NCBI GenBank assembly: GCA_910579525.1
Contig: CAJTUK010000002.1
Coordinates: forward strand, 124,001 to 188,000
Direction: 5' to 3'
Origin: an uncultured Christensenella sp.
Lineage (GTDB): Bacteria > Bacillota > Clostridia > Christensenellales > Borkfalkiaceae
DNA: 64,000 nucleotides
The notes under the pieces are model-generated. The model made no database searches and was not told the DNA's origin. It saw nothing but the letters and a program-made list of their open reading frames with translations. Position numbers and translations under genes: made by a program. The stretch's first letter is position 1. Every line of letters starts with the position of its first letter. Below, one piece after another: positions 1 through 8,681 of this stretch.

Positions 1-1302
1 CGCCCTTACGGCTATGCTATATGGGAAAATATTCAAAAAGAACTCGACGCGCGTTTTAAAGCCACCGGTCACGAAAACGCGTATTTTCCTCTGCTCATAC
101 CTATGAGCTATTTCACAAAGGAGGCGGAGCACGTAGAGGGCTTCGCACCCGAAGTCGCGGTTGTAACACACGCGGGCGGAGAAGAGCTTTCCGAGCCTTT
201 GGCAATCCGTCCCACTTCGGAAACTATCTTCGGTAACATGTATTCAAAGTGGCTTCAATCATACCGCGATCTGCCCATAATGATAAATCAGTGGGCTAAC
301 GTTATGCGCTGGGAAAAGACCACCCGTCCCTTTTTAAGGACTTCGGAATTCTTATGGCAGGAAGGTCACACCGCTCACGCTACGGAGGAAGAGGCGGTGG
401 AAGAAACTATGAAAATGCTCGGCGTGTATAAAGAATTCGCCGAAAACTGCCTTGCAATCCCCGTAATCTGCGGCAAAAAGACTGAAAAAGAGAAGTTCGC
501 GGGCGCCGTTGCAACCTACGGTATGGAAGCCATGATGAAGGACGGCAAAAGTTTGCAGGCGGGCACTTCGCACTATCTCGGTCAAAACTTTTCAAAAGCT
601 TTCGATATTAAATTTTTAGATAAAGACGGCGCTCAAAAATACGCCTACACCACAAGCTGGGGCGTTTCCACCCGTCTCATAGGCGCGCTCATAATGGCGC
701 ACGGCGACCAAAGGGGCTTGGTTCTGCCCCCCGTAGTCGCGCCCGTTCAGGCGGTAATAATCCCGATCGCCGCAAAAAAAGGCAACGTCATGGAGGTCTG
801 CGCAAAGCTCAAAGCGGAACTCGAATCTGCCGGTGTAAGGGTAAAACTCGACGACGGCGAGCAGAGTCCCGGCTGGAAGTTCAACGAGTGGGAAATGAAG
901 GGCGTGCCTTTGCGCATAGAGCTCGGACCCCGCGATATAGAGGAGGGAAAAGCCCTAATATTCCGCCGCGACAACCTCGAAAAGAACGCTTACGCATTGA
1001 ACAGACTCGTGCAGGAAGTAAAAACTCTGCTTAAAACGGTGCAAAAGAATATGCTGGAAGCGGCACGCGCCCGCCGCGATCAGAAGATAGTTTACGCCGA
1101 CGATATGGCGGGAATTTTAAATGGAGTAGATGGCGGCAACTTTGTAAAAGCGGGCTGGTGCGGCTGCCGCGAATGCGAAGATAAAATCAAAGCCGAAACC
1201 GCTGCCACCGCGCGCGTGTACGCCGAGGGCGAAAGCGCAAAAACCTGCGCCGTCTGCGGCAAAACGGCAAAACATATGATAATTTACGCAAGAGCTTATT
1301 AA
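1..1302 (+). CDS. proS: Prolyl-tRNA synthetase, archaeal/eukaryotic-like type (5' truncated)
   Basis: Charges tRNA-Pro with proline in the cytoplasm. The frame is open from base 1, so the start lies left of the window; 433 codons are visible and the family is usually about 480 residues. Class II motif 2 is recognisable (RTSEFLWQEGHTAH), preceded by AIRPTSE. The C-terminal part has the Cys-rich zinc-binding segment typical of the short ProS type (GCRECEDKIK and CAVCGK) and ends in the characteristic RAY-COOH. The first in-frame Met (103) lies inside the catalytic core and is not the start. A bidirectional terminator follows. The identification is confident; only the N-terminus is missing. Confidence 0.96.
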   Translation, partial: RPYGYAIWENIQKELDARFKATGHENAYFPLLIPMSYFTKEAEHVEGFAPEVAVVTHAGGEELSEPLAIRPTSETIFGNMYSKWLQSYRDLPIMINQWANVMRWEKTTRPFLRTSEFLWQEGHTAHATEEEAVEETMKMLGVYKEFAENCLAIPVICGKKTEKEKFAGAVATYGMEAMMKDGKSLQAGTSHYLGQNFSKAFDIKFLDKDGAQKYAYTTSWGVSTRLIGALIMAHGDQRGLVLPPVVAPVQAVIIPIAAKKGNVMEVCAKLKAELESAGVRVKLDDGEQSPGWKFNEWEMKGVPLRIELGPRDIEEGKALIFRRDNLEKNAYALNRLVQEVKTLLKTVQKNMLEAARARRDQKIVYADDMAGILNGVDGGNFVKAGWCGCRECEDKIKAETAATARVYAEGESAKTCAVCGKTAKHMIIYARAY

Positions 1303-1314
1303 TTAAACCAAATT

Positions 1315-1344
1315 AAAAAAGACGGCAAAGCGCCGTCTTTTTTT
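1315..1344. terminator. Bidirectional Rho-independent terminator
   Basis: The stem GACGGC/GCCGTC (1321-1326 with 1332-1337) is flanked by A6 on the left and T7 on the right. It lies between convergent proS and the LRR gene and can serve both. Confidence 0.85.
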
Positions 1345-1353
1345 GTGAGTTTT

Positions 1354-3603
1354 TTAATCGATTGCCGTGTATTTTATATTGGAGTTTACTTTTAAGAAGT
1401 AATCGCGGAATCTTTCGGGTCCGGTCACAGTTTCAAGGTTTATACAATCGTTGAAGCGATCTTCCGGCGATTTCAACGTTTGGGGCAAAGTGAGGTGTTT
1501 GAGCTTTTTACATCCTTCGAACGCCTCATACATAATAACAACAACGCCCTCTGGTATAATAAGAGTTTCTATGTCGGTATCGGCAAATGCTTTATTGTAT
1601 ATGCGTATTACGCCCTCGGGTATAACTGTGGTAGGACAGCCCGTCCAAAGCTCGTTGTCCTTTAAATATACAAGACAGTTGCCTTCCGATTTGTATTTTG
1701 GATTGCCTTCCGCCACAGTGATTTTTTCCAGTTTGGGTTTATATTTGAATCCCGCGTTATATGCGTAATCCAACGTAGAGGGTAAGGATATAACTTTAAC
1801 CTCGTCGCAATTATAAAACGCGTTTGTGTCAATGGTTTCCACGCCTTCGGGTATGTCTAAAACGGTCAGCTTTTTGCAATATTCAAAAACGCCGAATCCT
1901 ATAGTTTTTAGCCCTTTCGGCATTTTAAGCTCGGAAATGTTCTCGCATTTATAAAAGGCATAATCGCCTAATTCTTTTAATCCCGCGCCGAAAACAACCG
2001 CCTCCAGATTTTTGCATTCGTTGAACGCGTTTTCTCCTACGGATTCCAAACCGTCGGGGAAGGTAACGGTTTTAATCCCCGTGCAGGAATCGAAAGCCTT
2101 GCTTCCTATCTTTTTTACGCCGTTGGGGATAATAATGTTTTCTAATTTGTCGCAATTATAAAACGCACCGTTGCCAATCTTTTCTATTCCGCTTTCGGGC
2201 ATAGTCGAAGTGTTGCACCCGAGAATAAGCGTTTTGCTCTTAACGTCAACAACGCAGTTGTTTATACTGCGGTATTTCTTGTTTCCCTCGTCAACGGTTA
2301 TCGTCTTAAGGTTGTCGCAGCCTTCGAACGCGCTTGACGCAATCGCCGTAACGGATGAGGGTATAACAACGCTCTCCATTTTTTTCTTGCCCTTGAACGC
2401 TTTCGCCTTTATAGCGGTAACCCCGTCGGGAATAACTACGTTAACGGCTTTTCCGCGGTATTTGCGAATTGTCGTGCCGTCCATCTCGAAGTCGGGGTTA
2501 GAGGTTTTACGCTCTATTTTAGTCGCAAGCGTGCATCCCGCAAACGCTTGCTTGTGTATAAAGTCGGGTTCGGGCGGCAAAACTACGTCTTTGAGTTTGC
2601 ATCCCCAGAACGCCCCGTCTCCTATGTACTTAACCGAAGGGGGAATAACCACTTCGGTGAGATTTTCACAGTGGCAGAACGCAAACTTATCTATTTTAGT
2701 AAGCCCGTCGGGCAGAATTACTTTTTTCAGATTATGGCATGAGCGGAAAGTGCCCGATTCTATCGCAGTAATTCCTTTACCGATAACTATAGAAGTTATT
2801 CCGCTCAATTCAAACGCACATGTGCCTATTTTAGTGGTGCAGTCCGAAATTACTATTTCGCCCTTTAAATTTTTGCAGTTTTCGAATGCGTTTCTCTCGA
2901 TGCGCTCAACGTGCTCCAAATTGATTTTTTCCAGATTTTCACAGCCTTCGAATGTGCTTACGTTTAATTTTGTAACGCTTTTGGGCAAAACAATTTCTTT
3001 TAAAGATCTGCAGTTGAGGAAAGCAAATGTGCCTATGCTCTTGACGCCTTCGGGAATGTTAATCTCTTTCAAATAGTACTGTCTGCAAAAAGCGCTTTCG
3101 TTGATGGCCTTAATGCTGCCGTCGTCGGGGATAACGGAGTTTCGGCAACCGGCTATGACCGTTCCTGTAGCCTTTTCGATAAGGCAGTTATTTATCGCGC
3201 AATAAACGGGATTTGCCTCGGCGACGGTAATTTCCTTTAATCCGTAACAGTTGTTGAAAGGCTGATTTTTTTTGTCTATCTTGACAAGAGATGCGGGCAA
3301 ATGAATTTTTTCAAGCGATTCGCAATGATTGAAAGCCCAAGGTCCCAATTCTTCCAGGCCTTCGGAAAAAATTACTTCCTGCAAATCGCTGCAGTGGTTA
3401 AACGCTTCTCTTCCCACCGTTTTTAGAGTGGAGGGGAATATCACCGATTCCAATCCCTCGCCCTCGAATGCAACACTGAAAATTTTAACCACGCCCTCGG
3501 GTATAGCAATATTGTGGCTTCCGCCTACGGGAGTTCTATGTCCCATCAAAACATTATCCTCTATTATTCCGTAAAAGTCGTATGCGGTACTCTTCTTTGC
3601 CAT
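1354..3603 (-). CDS. BspA-like leucine-rich repeat (LRR_5) protein
   Basis: 749 residues, made almost entirely of about 23-residue LRR_5 (BspA/TpLRR) repeats of the form AFxxCxxLxxIxIPxxVxxIGxx, from roughly residue 25 to 735. Blocks without the helix-cap pattern (YRSINNCVV, YKSEGNCLV) interrupt the array three times. No signal peptide, membrane segment or sorting signal is visible, unlike many surface BspA proteins, so location is uncertain. The ATG at 3603 is preceded by AGAGAGG. The gene is monocistronic with its own promoter. Family members mediate protein-protein contacts; no specific partner can be named. Confidence 0.85.
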   Translation of the reverse strand: MAKKSTAYDFYGIIEDNVLMGHRTPVGGSHNIAIPEGVVKIFSVAFEGEGLESVIFPSTLKTVGREAFNHCSDLQEVIFSEGLEELGPWAFNHCESLEKIHLPASLVKIDKKNQPFNNCYGLKEITVAEANPVYCAINNCLIEKATGTVIAGCRNSVIPDDGSIKAINESAFCRQYYLKEINIPEGVKSIGTFAFLNCRSLKEIVLPKSVTKLNVSTFEGCENLEKINLEHVERIERNAFENCKNLKGEIVISDCTTKIGTCAFELSGITSIVIGKGITAIESGTFRSCHNLKKVILPDGLTKIDKFAFCHCENLTEVVIPPSVKYIGDGAFWGCKLKDVVLPPEPDFIHKQAFAGCTLATKIERKTSNPDFEMDGTTIRKYRGKAVNVVIPDGVTAIKAKAFKGKKKMESVVIPSSVTAIASSAFEGCDNLKTITVDEGNKKYRSINNCVVDVKSKTLILGCNTSTMPESGIEKIGNGAFYNCDKLENIIIPNGVKKIGSKAFDSCTGIKTVTFPDGLESVGENAFNECKNLEAVVFGAGLKELGDYAFYKCENISELKMPKGLKTIGFGVFEYCKKLTVLDIPEGVETIDTNAFYNCDEVKVISLPSTLDYAYNAGFKYKPKLEKITVAEGNPKYKSEGNCLVYLKDNELWTGCPTTVIPEGVIRIYNKAFADTDIETLIIPEGVVVIMYEAFEGCKKLKHLTLPQTLKSPEDRFNDCINLETVTGPERFRDYFLKVNSNIKYTAID

Positions 3604-3632
3604 AAAAACCTCTCTTGTATTTTTATGTAGTC

Positions 3633-3661
3633 ATTATAATACATAACAAAAATTTTATCAA
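3633..3661 (-). promoter_or_regulatory. Promoter of the LRR gene
   Basis: On the minus strand TTGATA (3661-3656), a 17-bp spacer and TATAAT (3638-3633) lie about 30 bp before the ATG at 3603. Confidence 0.75.
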
Positions 3662-3691
3662 TACTTTTTTTTAAATTTATTACCCGTTTGC

Positions 3692-3740
3692 TTGACAAAG
3701 CCGAAACGAAAGAATATACTAAAACTAACGTTTTAAAACG
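3692..3740 (+). promoter_or_regulatory. Promoter and palindromic operator of the TetR-ABC operon
   Basis: TTGACA (3692-3697), a 17-bp spacer and TATACT (3715-3720) form a strong promoter. The perfect 12-bp palindrome CGTTTTAAAACG (3729-3740) covers the expected transcription start, as expected for an autoregulating TetR repressor. That the TetR protein binds here is inference. Confidence 0.75.
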
Positions 3741-3764
3741 CTTGTTTTAAATAAGGGAGGGGCT

Positions 3765-4343
3765 ATGCCGCCTAAAGCAAAATTCACCCGTGAAGAGGTA
3801 ATCTCCGCCGCGCTCGAAATCGTTCGCGCAAACGGAGAAGAGGCGCTCACCGCAAGATCGCTCGGCGAAAAACTGGGCAGTTCGGCAAGACCTGTATTTA
3901 CGCTGTTCGACTCTATGGAAGAAATTAAAACTCTCGTCTTGTCAGCAGCCAAAAAGTTGTACGACGGCTATGTGGAGGAAGGACTCAAAAGCGAAATTGC
4001 TTTCAAGGGAGTAGGGCAGTCGTATATCCGTTTTGCCGCCGAACAGCCTAAACTTTTTAAATTGCTGTTTATGCGCGAGCAGAGCGGAAAACCGGATAAA
4101 GACCATATTCTCGCCGTTCTGGACGATAATACTGAAAAAATTATAAATTCCATAACCCAAGGCTACGGCGTAAACCGTGAAAACGCAAAGGCGCTTTATA
4201 TGCACTTGTGGGTATATTCGCACGGGTTGGCGGTGCTCATAGCAACCGGAGTCTGCGCGTTCACCGCGGAAGAAATTTCGGAAATGCTCACGCAGACGTT
4301 TAAAAGTCTGATTACGAGGATTAAAACGGAGGGCAAATTATGA
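3765..4343 (+). CDS. TetR/AcrR family transcriptional regulator
   Basis: 192 residues. The N-terminal TetR helix-turn-helix (about residues 5-50: FTREEVISAALEIVRANG, then LTARSLGEKLGSS) is followed by a divergent ligand-binding helical domain resembling the TetR_C WHG-type fold. The ATG at 3765 follows AGGGAGGGG. The stop codon overlaps the ATG of the ABC ATPase by 4 bp (ATGA), so the genes are translationally coupled. It most likely represses its own operon through the palindrome at 3729-3740. The inducer is unknown. Confidence 0.9.
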   Translation: MPPKAKFTREEVISAALEIVRANGEEALTARSLGEKLGSSARPVFTLFDSMEEIKTLVLSAAKKLYDGYVEEGLKSEIAFKGVGQSYIRFAAEQPKLFKLLFMREQSGKPDKDHILAVLDDNTEKIINSITQGYGVNRENAKALYMHLWVYSHGLAVLIATGVCAFTAEEISEMLTQTFKSLITRIKTEGKL

Positions 4344-5026
4344 TAGATGCGCAAAACATAAAAAAATCCTATAAAAACGGCGCCGTTGAAGTGTTAAAGG
4401 GCGTTTCGTTGCAAATAGACTGCGGAAGATTCGCCGTAATAACGGGCGCGTCGGGCTCGGGCAAATCAACTCTCATGAGCGTGCTTTCGGGGTTAGAACG
4501 TTGCGACTCGGGCAAAATATTTTACGGCGGGGAAAATATAGCGGAAATGACCGAAAAACAGCTCACGGCGTTCCGCAGAAGAGTAACGGGCTTTATCTTT
4601 CAGCAATATTATCTGTTGCCGCATCTTTCCGTCGATAAAAACGTCAGGCTTGGCGCCGACCTCGCGGCAAACAAAGATTACCGCGAAATTATTCAACGCG
4701 TCGGACTTGCCGATAAAATCAACTGCCGACCTTCCGAACTTTCGGGCGGGGAACAACAGCGCGTATGTATAGCCCGCGCTCTCGCAAAAAATCCGCGAGT
4801 GCTGTTTCTCGACGAGCCTACGGGCGCCCTCGACGAAAGCACGGGTCGCGGCGTTCTTTCTTATCTTTCCGAACTGCATAAAGAACAGGGCTTCACTATG
4901 ATAATGGTTACGCACAATTTAAATATTGCCGATATGGCGGATACGGTCATAAAAATGAACAGCGGGCTCATTTCTCAATCCTATAACAATCAAACCAAAA
5001 AAACGGCTTACGAAATAGGGTGGTAA
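4340..5026 (+). CDS. ABC transporter ATP-binding protein (MacB/LolD type)
   Basis: 228 residues, the normal size for ATPases that work with FtsX-like permeases. Walker A GASGSGKST lies at residues 36-44, the Q-loop near FIFQQYYLLPHLS (87-98), the signature LSGGEQQRV at 134-142 and Walker B VLFLDEPTG at 154-162. It energises the permease encoded 1 bp downstream. Together they form a typical Firmicutes drug/peptide-resistance or lipoprotein-handling exporter under TetR control. The substrate cannot be read from sequence. Confidence 0.93.
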   Translation: MIDAQNIKKSYKNGAVEVLKGVSLQIDCGRFAVITGASGSGKSTLMSVLSGLERCDSGKIFYGGENIAEMTEKQLTAFRRRVTGFIFQQYYLLPHLSVDKNVRLGADLAANKDYREIIQRVGLADKINCRPSELSGGEQQRVCIARALAKNPRVLFLDEPTGALDESTGRGVLSYLSELHKEQGFTMIMVTHNLNIADMADTVIKMNSGLISQSYNNQTKKTAYEIGW

Positions 5027-5027
5027 T

Positions 5028-6170
5028 ATGATAATAAGCATTAAAGACGCGTTTAAACTCGTCGGAGTCACCGTCGTAGTATTCTGCGCCGTATTCGTGT
5101 GCACGTTCTTTTTGAATTTCTATCTCGACGCGCTCGTGCTGAAAGACTCTATAACGGATTCCCAAACACAAATTTTATACGACGCGCAGATGGCAACCGC
5201 GCAGTTTACCTGCGCGATAAGCGGTGGATTTCTATGCGTTATAGCCGTCGTAATGATAATTTTTTATATAAAACTTTATATAGACAAACACTCGCGCGAT
5301 TTGGGCGTTTTAAAAGCTATGGGCTATTCGGCGCTCAAAATCGCGTCTAACTTCGGCGTGTTCGGATTGAGCGTACTGCTGGGCGCGGCTCCGGGCTTCG
5401 GAGGCGGCTACGCAATATCGCCGTTAATTTACGATAAAATGTCTATAAACGGTTTACCGCAAATAGAAATTACGTTTCACACGCAGCTGTTGTTTTTGCT
5501 CGTGTTTCTTCCCGCGGTACTGTTTTCGGCGCTGTCCGTTCTCTACGCGTATTTTGCGCTCCGTCGTCCCGCTAACGAACTCATGCGCGGGGAGAAAAAT
5601 AAAATCAGGCTCTCAAAAAAGCAAGAGCCCGACAGGGAGAGGAGTTTTTTAAAAGAAACGTGCCTTAAAACGCTCTCCTCCAAAAAATCGCTGGCGTTTT
5701 TCGTCGCGTTCGCGTGTTTCTGCTTTTCGTCTATGGTTCAGATGTCCGTCTCTATGCTCGACCTCGCGTCGGTTGCCATGGGCGCGATAATTCTCGGCAT
5801 AGGAGTGGTGCTTGCGGCTACGGCAATGATAATGGCGGTTACCTCGCTTATAAATTCAAACGTAAAAAACGTGGCTATTATGAAAACTTTCGGCTACGGA
5901 TTTAAGGAGTGCGCGCTCACGGTTTTCGGCGGCTATCACGCGTTCGCGTTTGCGGGCTTTGCTCTCGGCACGGTATACCAGTGGGGGCTGTTGGAGTTAA
6001 TGGTAGAGCTCGTTTTTAAAGACGTGGCGGAAGTGCCCGACTATAATTTCAACGTTCCTGTATTTTTTATAACCCTCGCCGCGTTTATTATATGTTACGA
6101 AGCGTTGACCGTCGTTTACGCGTTAAAACTCAATAAAATCCAAGTCAAGGAAATTATGCTCGAAAACTGA
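5028..6170 (+). CDS. FtsX-like ABC transporter permease
   Basis: 380 residues with about eight predicted membrane spans arranged as two FtsX halves (spans near 10-33, 60-85, 105-130, 150-178 and again 218-240, 245-275, 292-318, 345-370). The middle is hydrophilic (190-215) and there is no large extracellular MacB domain. The gap to the ATPase gene is one base and the ATG is 5028. It is the membrane partner of the preceding ATPase. The compact form resembles permeases of bacteriocin or antibiotic exporters; substrate unknown. Confidence 0.88.
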   Translation: MIISIKDAFKLVGVTVVVFCAVFVCTFFLNFYLDALVLKDSITDSQTQILYDAQMATAQFTCAISGGFLCVIAVVMIIFYIKLYIDKHSRDLGVLKAMGYSALKIASNFGVFGLSVLLGAAPGFGGGYAISPLIYDKMSINGLPQIEITFHTQLLFLLVFLPAVLFSALSVLYAYFALRRPANELMRGEKNKIRLSKKQEPDRERSFLKETCLKTLSSKKSLAFFVAFACFCFSSMVQMSVSMLDLASVAMGAIILGIGVVLAATAMIMAVTSLINSNVKNVAIMKTFGYGFKECALTVFGGYHAFAFAGFALGTVYQWGLLELMVELVFKDVAEVPDYNFNVPVFFITLAAFIICYEALTVVYALKLNKIQVKEIMLEN

Positions 6171-6204
6171 ATATAAATGAAAGAACGGCGTCGCGAAAAA
6201 ATCC

Positions 6205-6241
6205 TTGATTTTTTACATTGCTATGTTATAATAAAAATATG
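6205..6241 (+). promoter_or_regulatory. Promoter giving a probable leaderless mRNA
   Basis: TTGATT (6205-6210), a 16-bp spacer and TATAAT (6227-6232); the ATG at 6239 begins exactly six bases after the -10 box. No Shine-Dalgarno sequence precedes the ATG. Transcription should start at the A of the start codon. Confidence 0.6.
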
Positions 6242-8641
6242 AAAAAATTGAAAAACATTTTACTGATAGCTGTTATATTTTTATTGTTATGTTCCGTAGC
6301 GATATTATTTGGGTGCCGTACGGAAGGAGAAACTCTTTATAACGTAACATACACGGCAAGCGAAGGCGGATACATAGATGGGCAAATGAGACAAACTGTG
6401 CAAAGTGGAAACAATGCCCAACCCGTAACCGCGGTGCCATATGCCGGATATGAATTTGTAAAGTGGTCAGACGGTTCAACTTCACCCGAAAGACAAGAAA
6501 AAAACGTGAATTCGGATATGCACTTTGAAGCGGAGTTCAAAGCGGTAGATCCCGTAATTCCCGTACCGAAAGAATACTCGGTAATTTATAATTCCGGCGC
6601 AGGCGGATATATTGAGGGCAAAACTCATCAAATCGTTAAAGAGAATGAAGATGCGGAGAAAGTAACCGCCATACCCGAAGAGGGATATGAGTTTAAAAAA
6701 TGGTTGGACGGAATAGAAACCGCCGAACGGCATGATAGAAATATAACTGCGGATAAAACTTATACGGCTATTTTTGAACGGATAAAATTAAAAGTGACTT
6801 ACAAGGCGGGTGCGGGCGGAACAATAGACGGCATTGCCGAGCAAAAGATAGAATATGGTGAGGATGCAACATTTGTTGTTGTAGTTCCTGATATCGGATA
6901 TAAATTTGTAAAATGGTCGGACGGAAATGGGTCTACCATAAGAAAGGAGACAAACGTAACCACAGATATTTGTGTAACCGCCGAATTTGAATTTTTATAT
7001 GAAGGTGGCGAGGGTACGCAATTAAATCCGTTTACTATTGCTAATTATGTGCAATTAAACAATATTCGGTATTATCCCGAATCAAATTATAAACTGATAA
7101 ACGATTTGGATTTGAGCGGAATAAAGCATGAGCCTGTATTTGACGGAAAATCCTATTTTCAAGGGATCTTTGACGGTGACAAGCATACTATAAAAAACTT
7201 AACCGTTGAAACCGAAAGTAATTATCCTTCTTTGTTTGGTGTTGTAGACGGCGGTATTATCAGCGGGTTAAACTTTGAAAGCGCAAATATAAAAACAACC
7301 GATTTTGATACTTCGGGGAACAATAAGTATTGCGTAGGTATTTTAGCGGGCAAGGCTTCGGGCTTTATTAATAACGTAACTGTAAACGGAGAAATAGACG
7401 TTGACGGATTAAGTTATGACGGCGTGGCAATAGGCGGACTAGTTGGATTGGCTAACGGTACGATAGCCGATTGCAATTGTGACGTGCAAATAAATATTAT
7501 GCATGTTTATAGCGATAGACTCAATTATCCTTTTGTGTTCGGCGGTATGATAGGAGTATGTGATTCTGCTTTTATCAGAGATTGCAAAGTTGGTGGGCAA
7601 ATTAATATAACAGAGTGTTACTGGACTGAAAACGGAAGTGCGGGTGATATGAATAAGTATTCCGATATTTTAGTTGGAGGTATGGTTGGATATTATATTG
7701 TTGACAGCCAGATAAACGCATATATAAGATATTGTCGGACAGAGATAGAAATATACGGAGATAATCATTATGAGGCGGGCGGATTTATAGGACATATATC
7801 TGTTTATAAGGAAGCTTCGTTAAATATTGTAAACAGTTCCGTACACGGAAATATAAAAATAGGAACAGCGGGTGGGTTTATTTGCAACGGCTATTCTTAC
7901 GGTGAATTAAGTATCGAAAATTGTTATGTTCAGAATCAAATAACGGCTTATTCCCGTGCGGCTGGTTTTTTGGAAAGATTTATTGGGAATAATAATTGTT
8001 TATTAAGTAAATGTTATTCCGATTGCGTATTAATTACGCATAGATTATGGGAGCCAGATATAACGGTTGGTGTTGCCAGTGGTTTCAGTTATCAGGTATC
8101 CGGAATAAATTTTGAAGATTGCTATAGCATTTTTGACATCAATACATTACGCGGTAGCGGATTTGCCTTTTCACTTAGTAATTGTGTATTAGAAAGATGT
8201 TACGCAAATGGCGTGTTTGGAGAGTTCTCTACAGCCTATAACGGATTGTTCGCACGTTCTTTAAATACAACTATTTTACAAAATTGCTATATAAAAAGTA
8301 ACATAAACGAGTTGCAAGATGAAGAAAATATTTTCGTATTTACACATGTGCAAAACAGTAAAGTAACTAATTTTTATTATGCGGGGAGCGACGTAAAGAA
8401 TGTTATATTTCGGACTCGGGATTCTCAAATAAACAATTTTCATTTATTGAGAAGTTCAAATCGAGAATTTAATTACGTTTCAGAAGATACCGGTGAAACT
8501 CCGTCAACTTTAGATATTTCAGTATACATTAAACCTGAAGATATGTATTATTTAGCTGATAAATTGAATAGCGGTTCAGATGAAAAAGTTTGGGTAAATG
8601 TTGAAAACGGCTTGCCTGAATTGAATATCCATAAAAATTAA
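6239..8641 (+). CDS. Lipoprotein with InlB/Flg_new-type repeats and a GLUG-like beta-helix
   Basis: 800 residues from the ATG at 6239; an upstream TTG at 6218 is less likely because it would put residues before the signal peptide and lies before the -10 box. A lipoprotein signal peptide ends in ILFGC with Cys26 as lipidation site. Three repeats of about 70 residues follow (roughly 33-100, 114-180, 190-252), each with YxAGAGG-Ix-G, GYEFxKWSDG and a closing FE, matching the bacterial repeat found in internalin-like surface proteins. The rest (about 255-790) is a repetitive beta-rich region with GLUG-like motifs (DLDLSG, GIFDGDKHTIKNL, GGLVG). Probably displayed outside the membrane as an adhesin or glycan-binding protein; function not shown. 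Confidence 0.82.
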   Translation: MKKLKNILLIAVIFLLLCSVAILFGCRTEGETLYNVTYTASEGGYIDGQMRQTVQSGNNAQPVTAVPYAGYEFVKWSDGSTSPERQEKNVNSDMHFEAEFKAVDPVIPVPKEYSVIYNSGAGGYIEGKTHQIVKENEDAEKVTAIPEEGYEFKKWLDGIETAERHDRNITADKTYTAIFERIKLKVTYKAGAGGTIDGIAEQKIEYGEDATFVVVVPDIGYKFVKWSDGNGSTIRKETNVTTDICVTAEFEFLYEGGEGTQLNPFTIANYVQLNNIRYYPESNYKLINDLDLSGIKHEPVFDGKSYFQGIFDGDKHTIKNLTVETESNYPSLFGVVDGGIISGLNFESANIKTTDFDTSGNNKYCVGILAGKASGFINNVTVNGEIDVDGLSYDGVAIGGLVGLANGTIADCNCDVQINIMHVYSDRLNYPFVFGGMIGVCDSAFIRDCKVGGQINITECYWTENGSAGDMNKYSDILVGGMVGYYIVDSQINAYIRYCRTEIEIYGDNHYEAGGFIGHISVYKEASLNIVNSSVHGNIKIGTAGGFICNGYSYGELSIENCYVQNQITAYSRAAGFLERFIGNNNCLLSKCYSDCVLITHRLWEPDITVGVASGFSYQVSGINFEDCYSIFDINTLRGSGFAFSLSNCVLERCYANGVFGEFSTAYNGLFARSLNTTILQNCYIKSNINELQDEENIFVFTHVQNSKVTNFYYAGSDVKNVIFRTRDSQINNFHLLRSSNREFNYVSEDTGETPSTLDISVYIKPEDMYYLADKLNSGSDEKVWVNVENGLPELNIHKN

Positions 8642-8651
8642 CGAATAACAT

Positions 8652-8677
8652 AAACGGGCGGTTTCAACCGCCCGTTT
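8652..8677. terminator. Bidirectional terminator
   Basis: The inverted repeat AAACGGGCGGTT/AACCGCCCGTTT has a 2-base centre and lies between the convergent lipoprotein and metK genes. Confidence 0.8.
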
Positions 8678-8681
8678 AATT

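Noticed and set aside
2171..3076. 301-codon frame opposite the LRR gene
   Set aside because: It mirrors the repeat period of the LRR gene on the other strand and has no binding site or recognisable domain.
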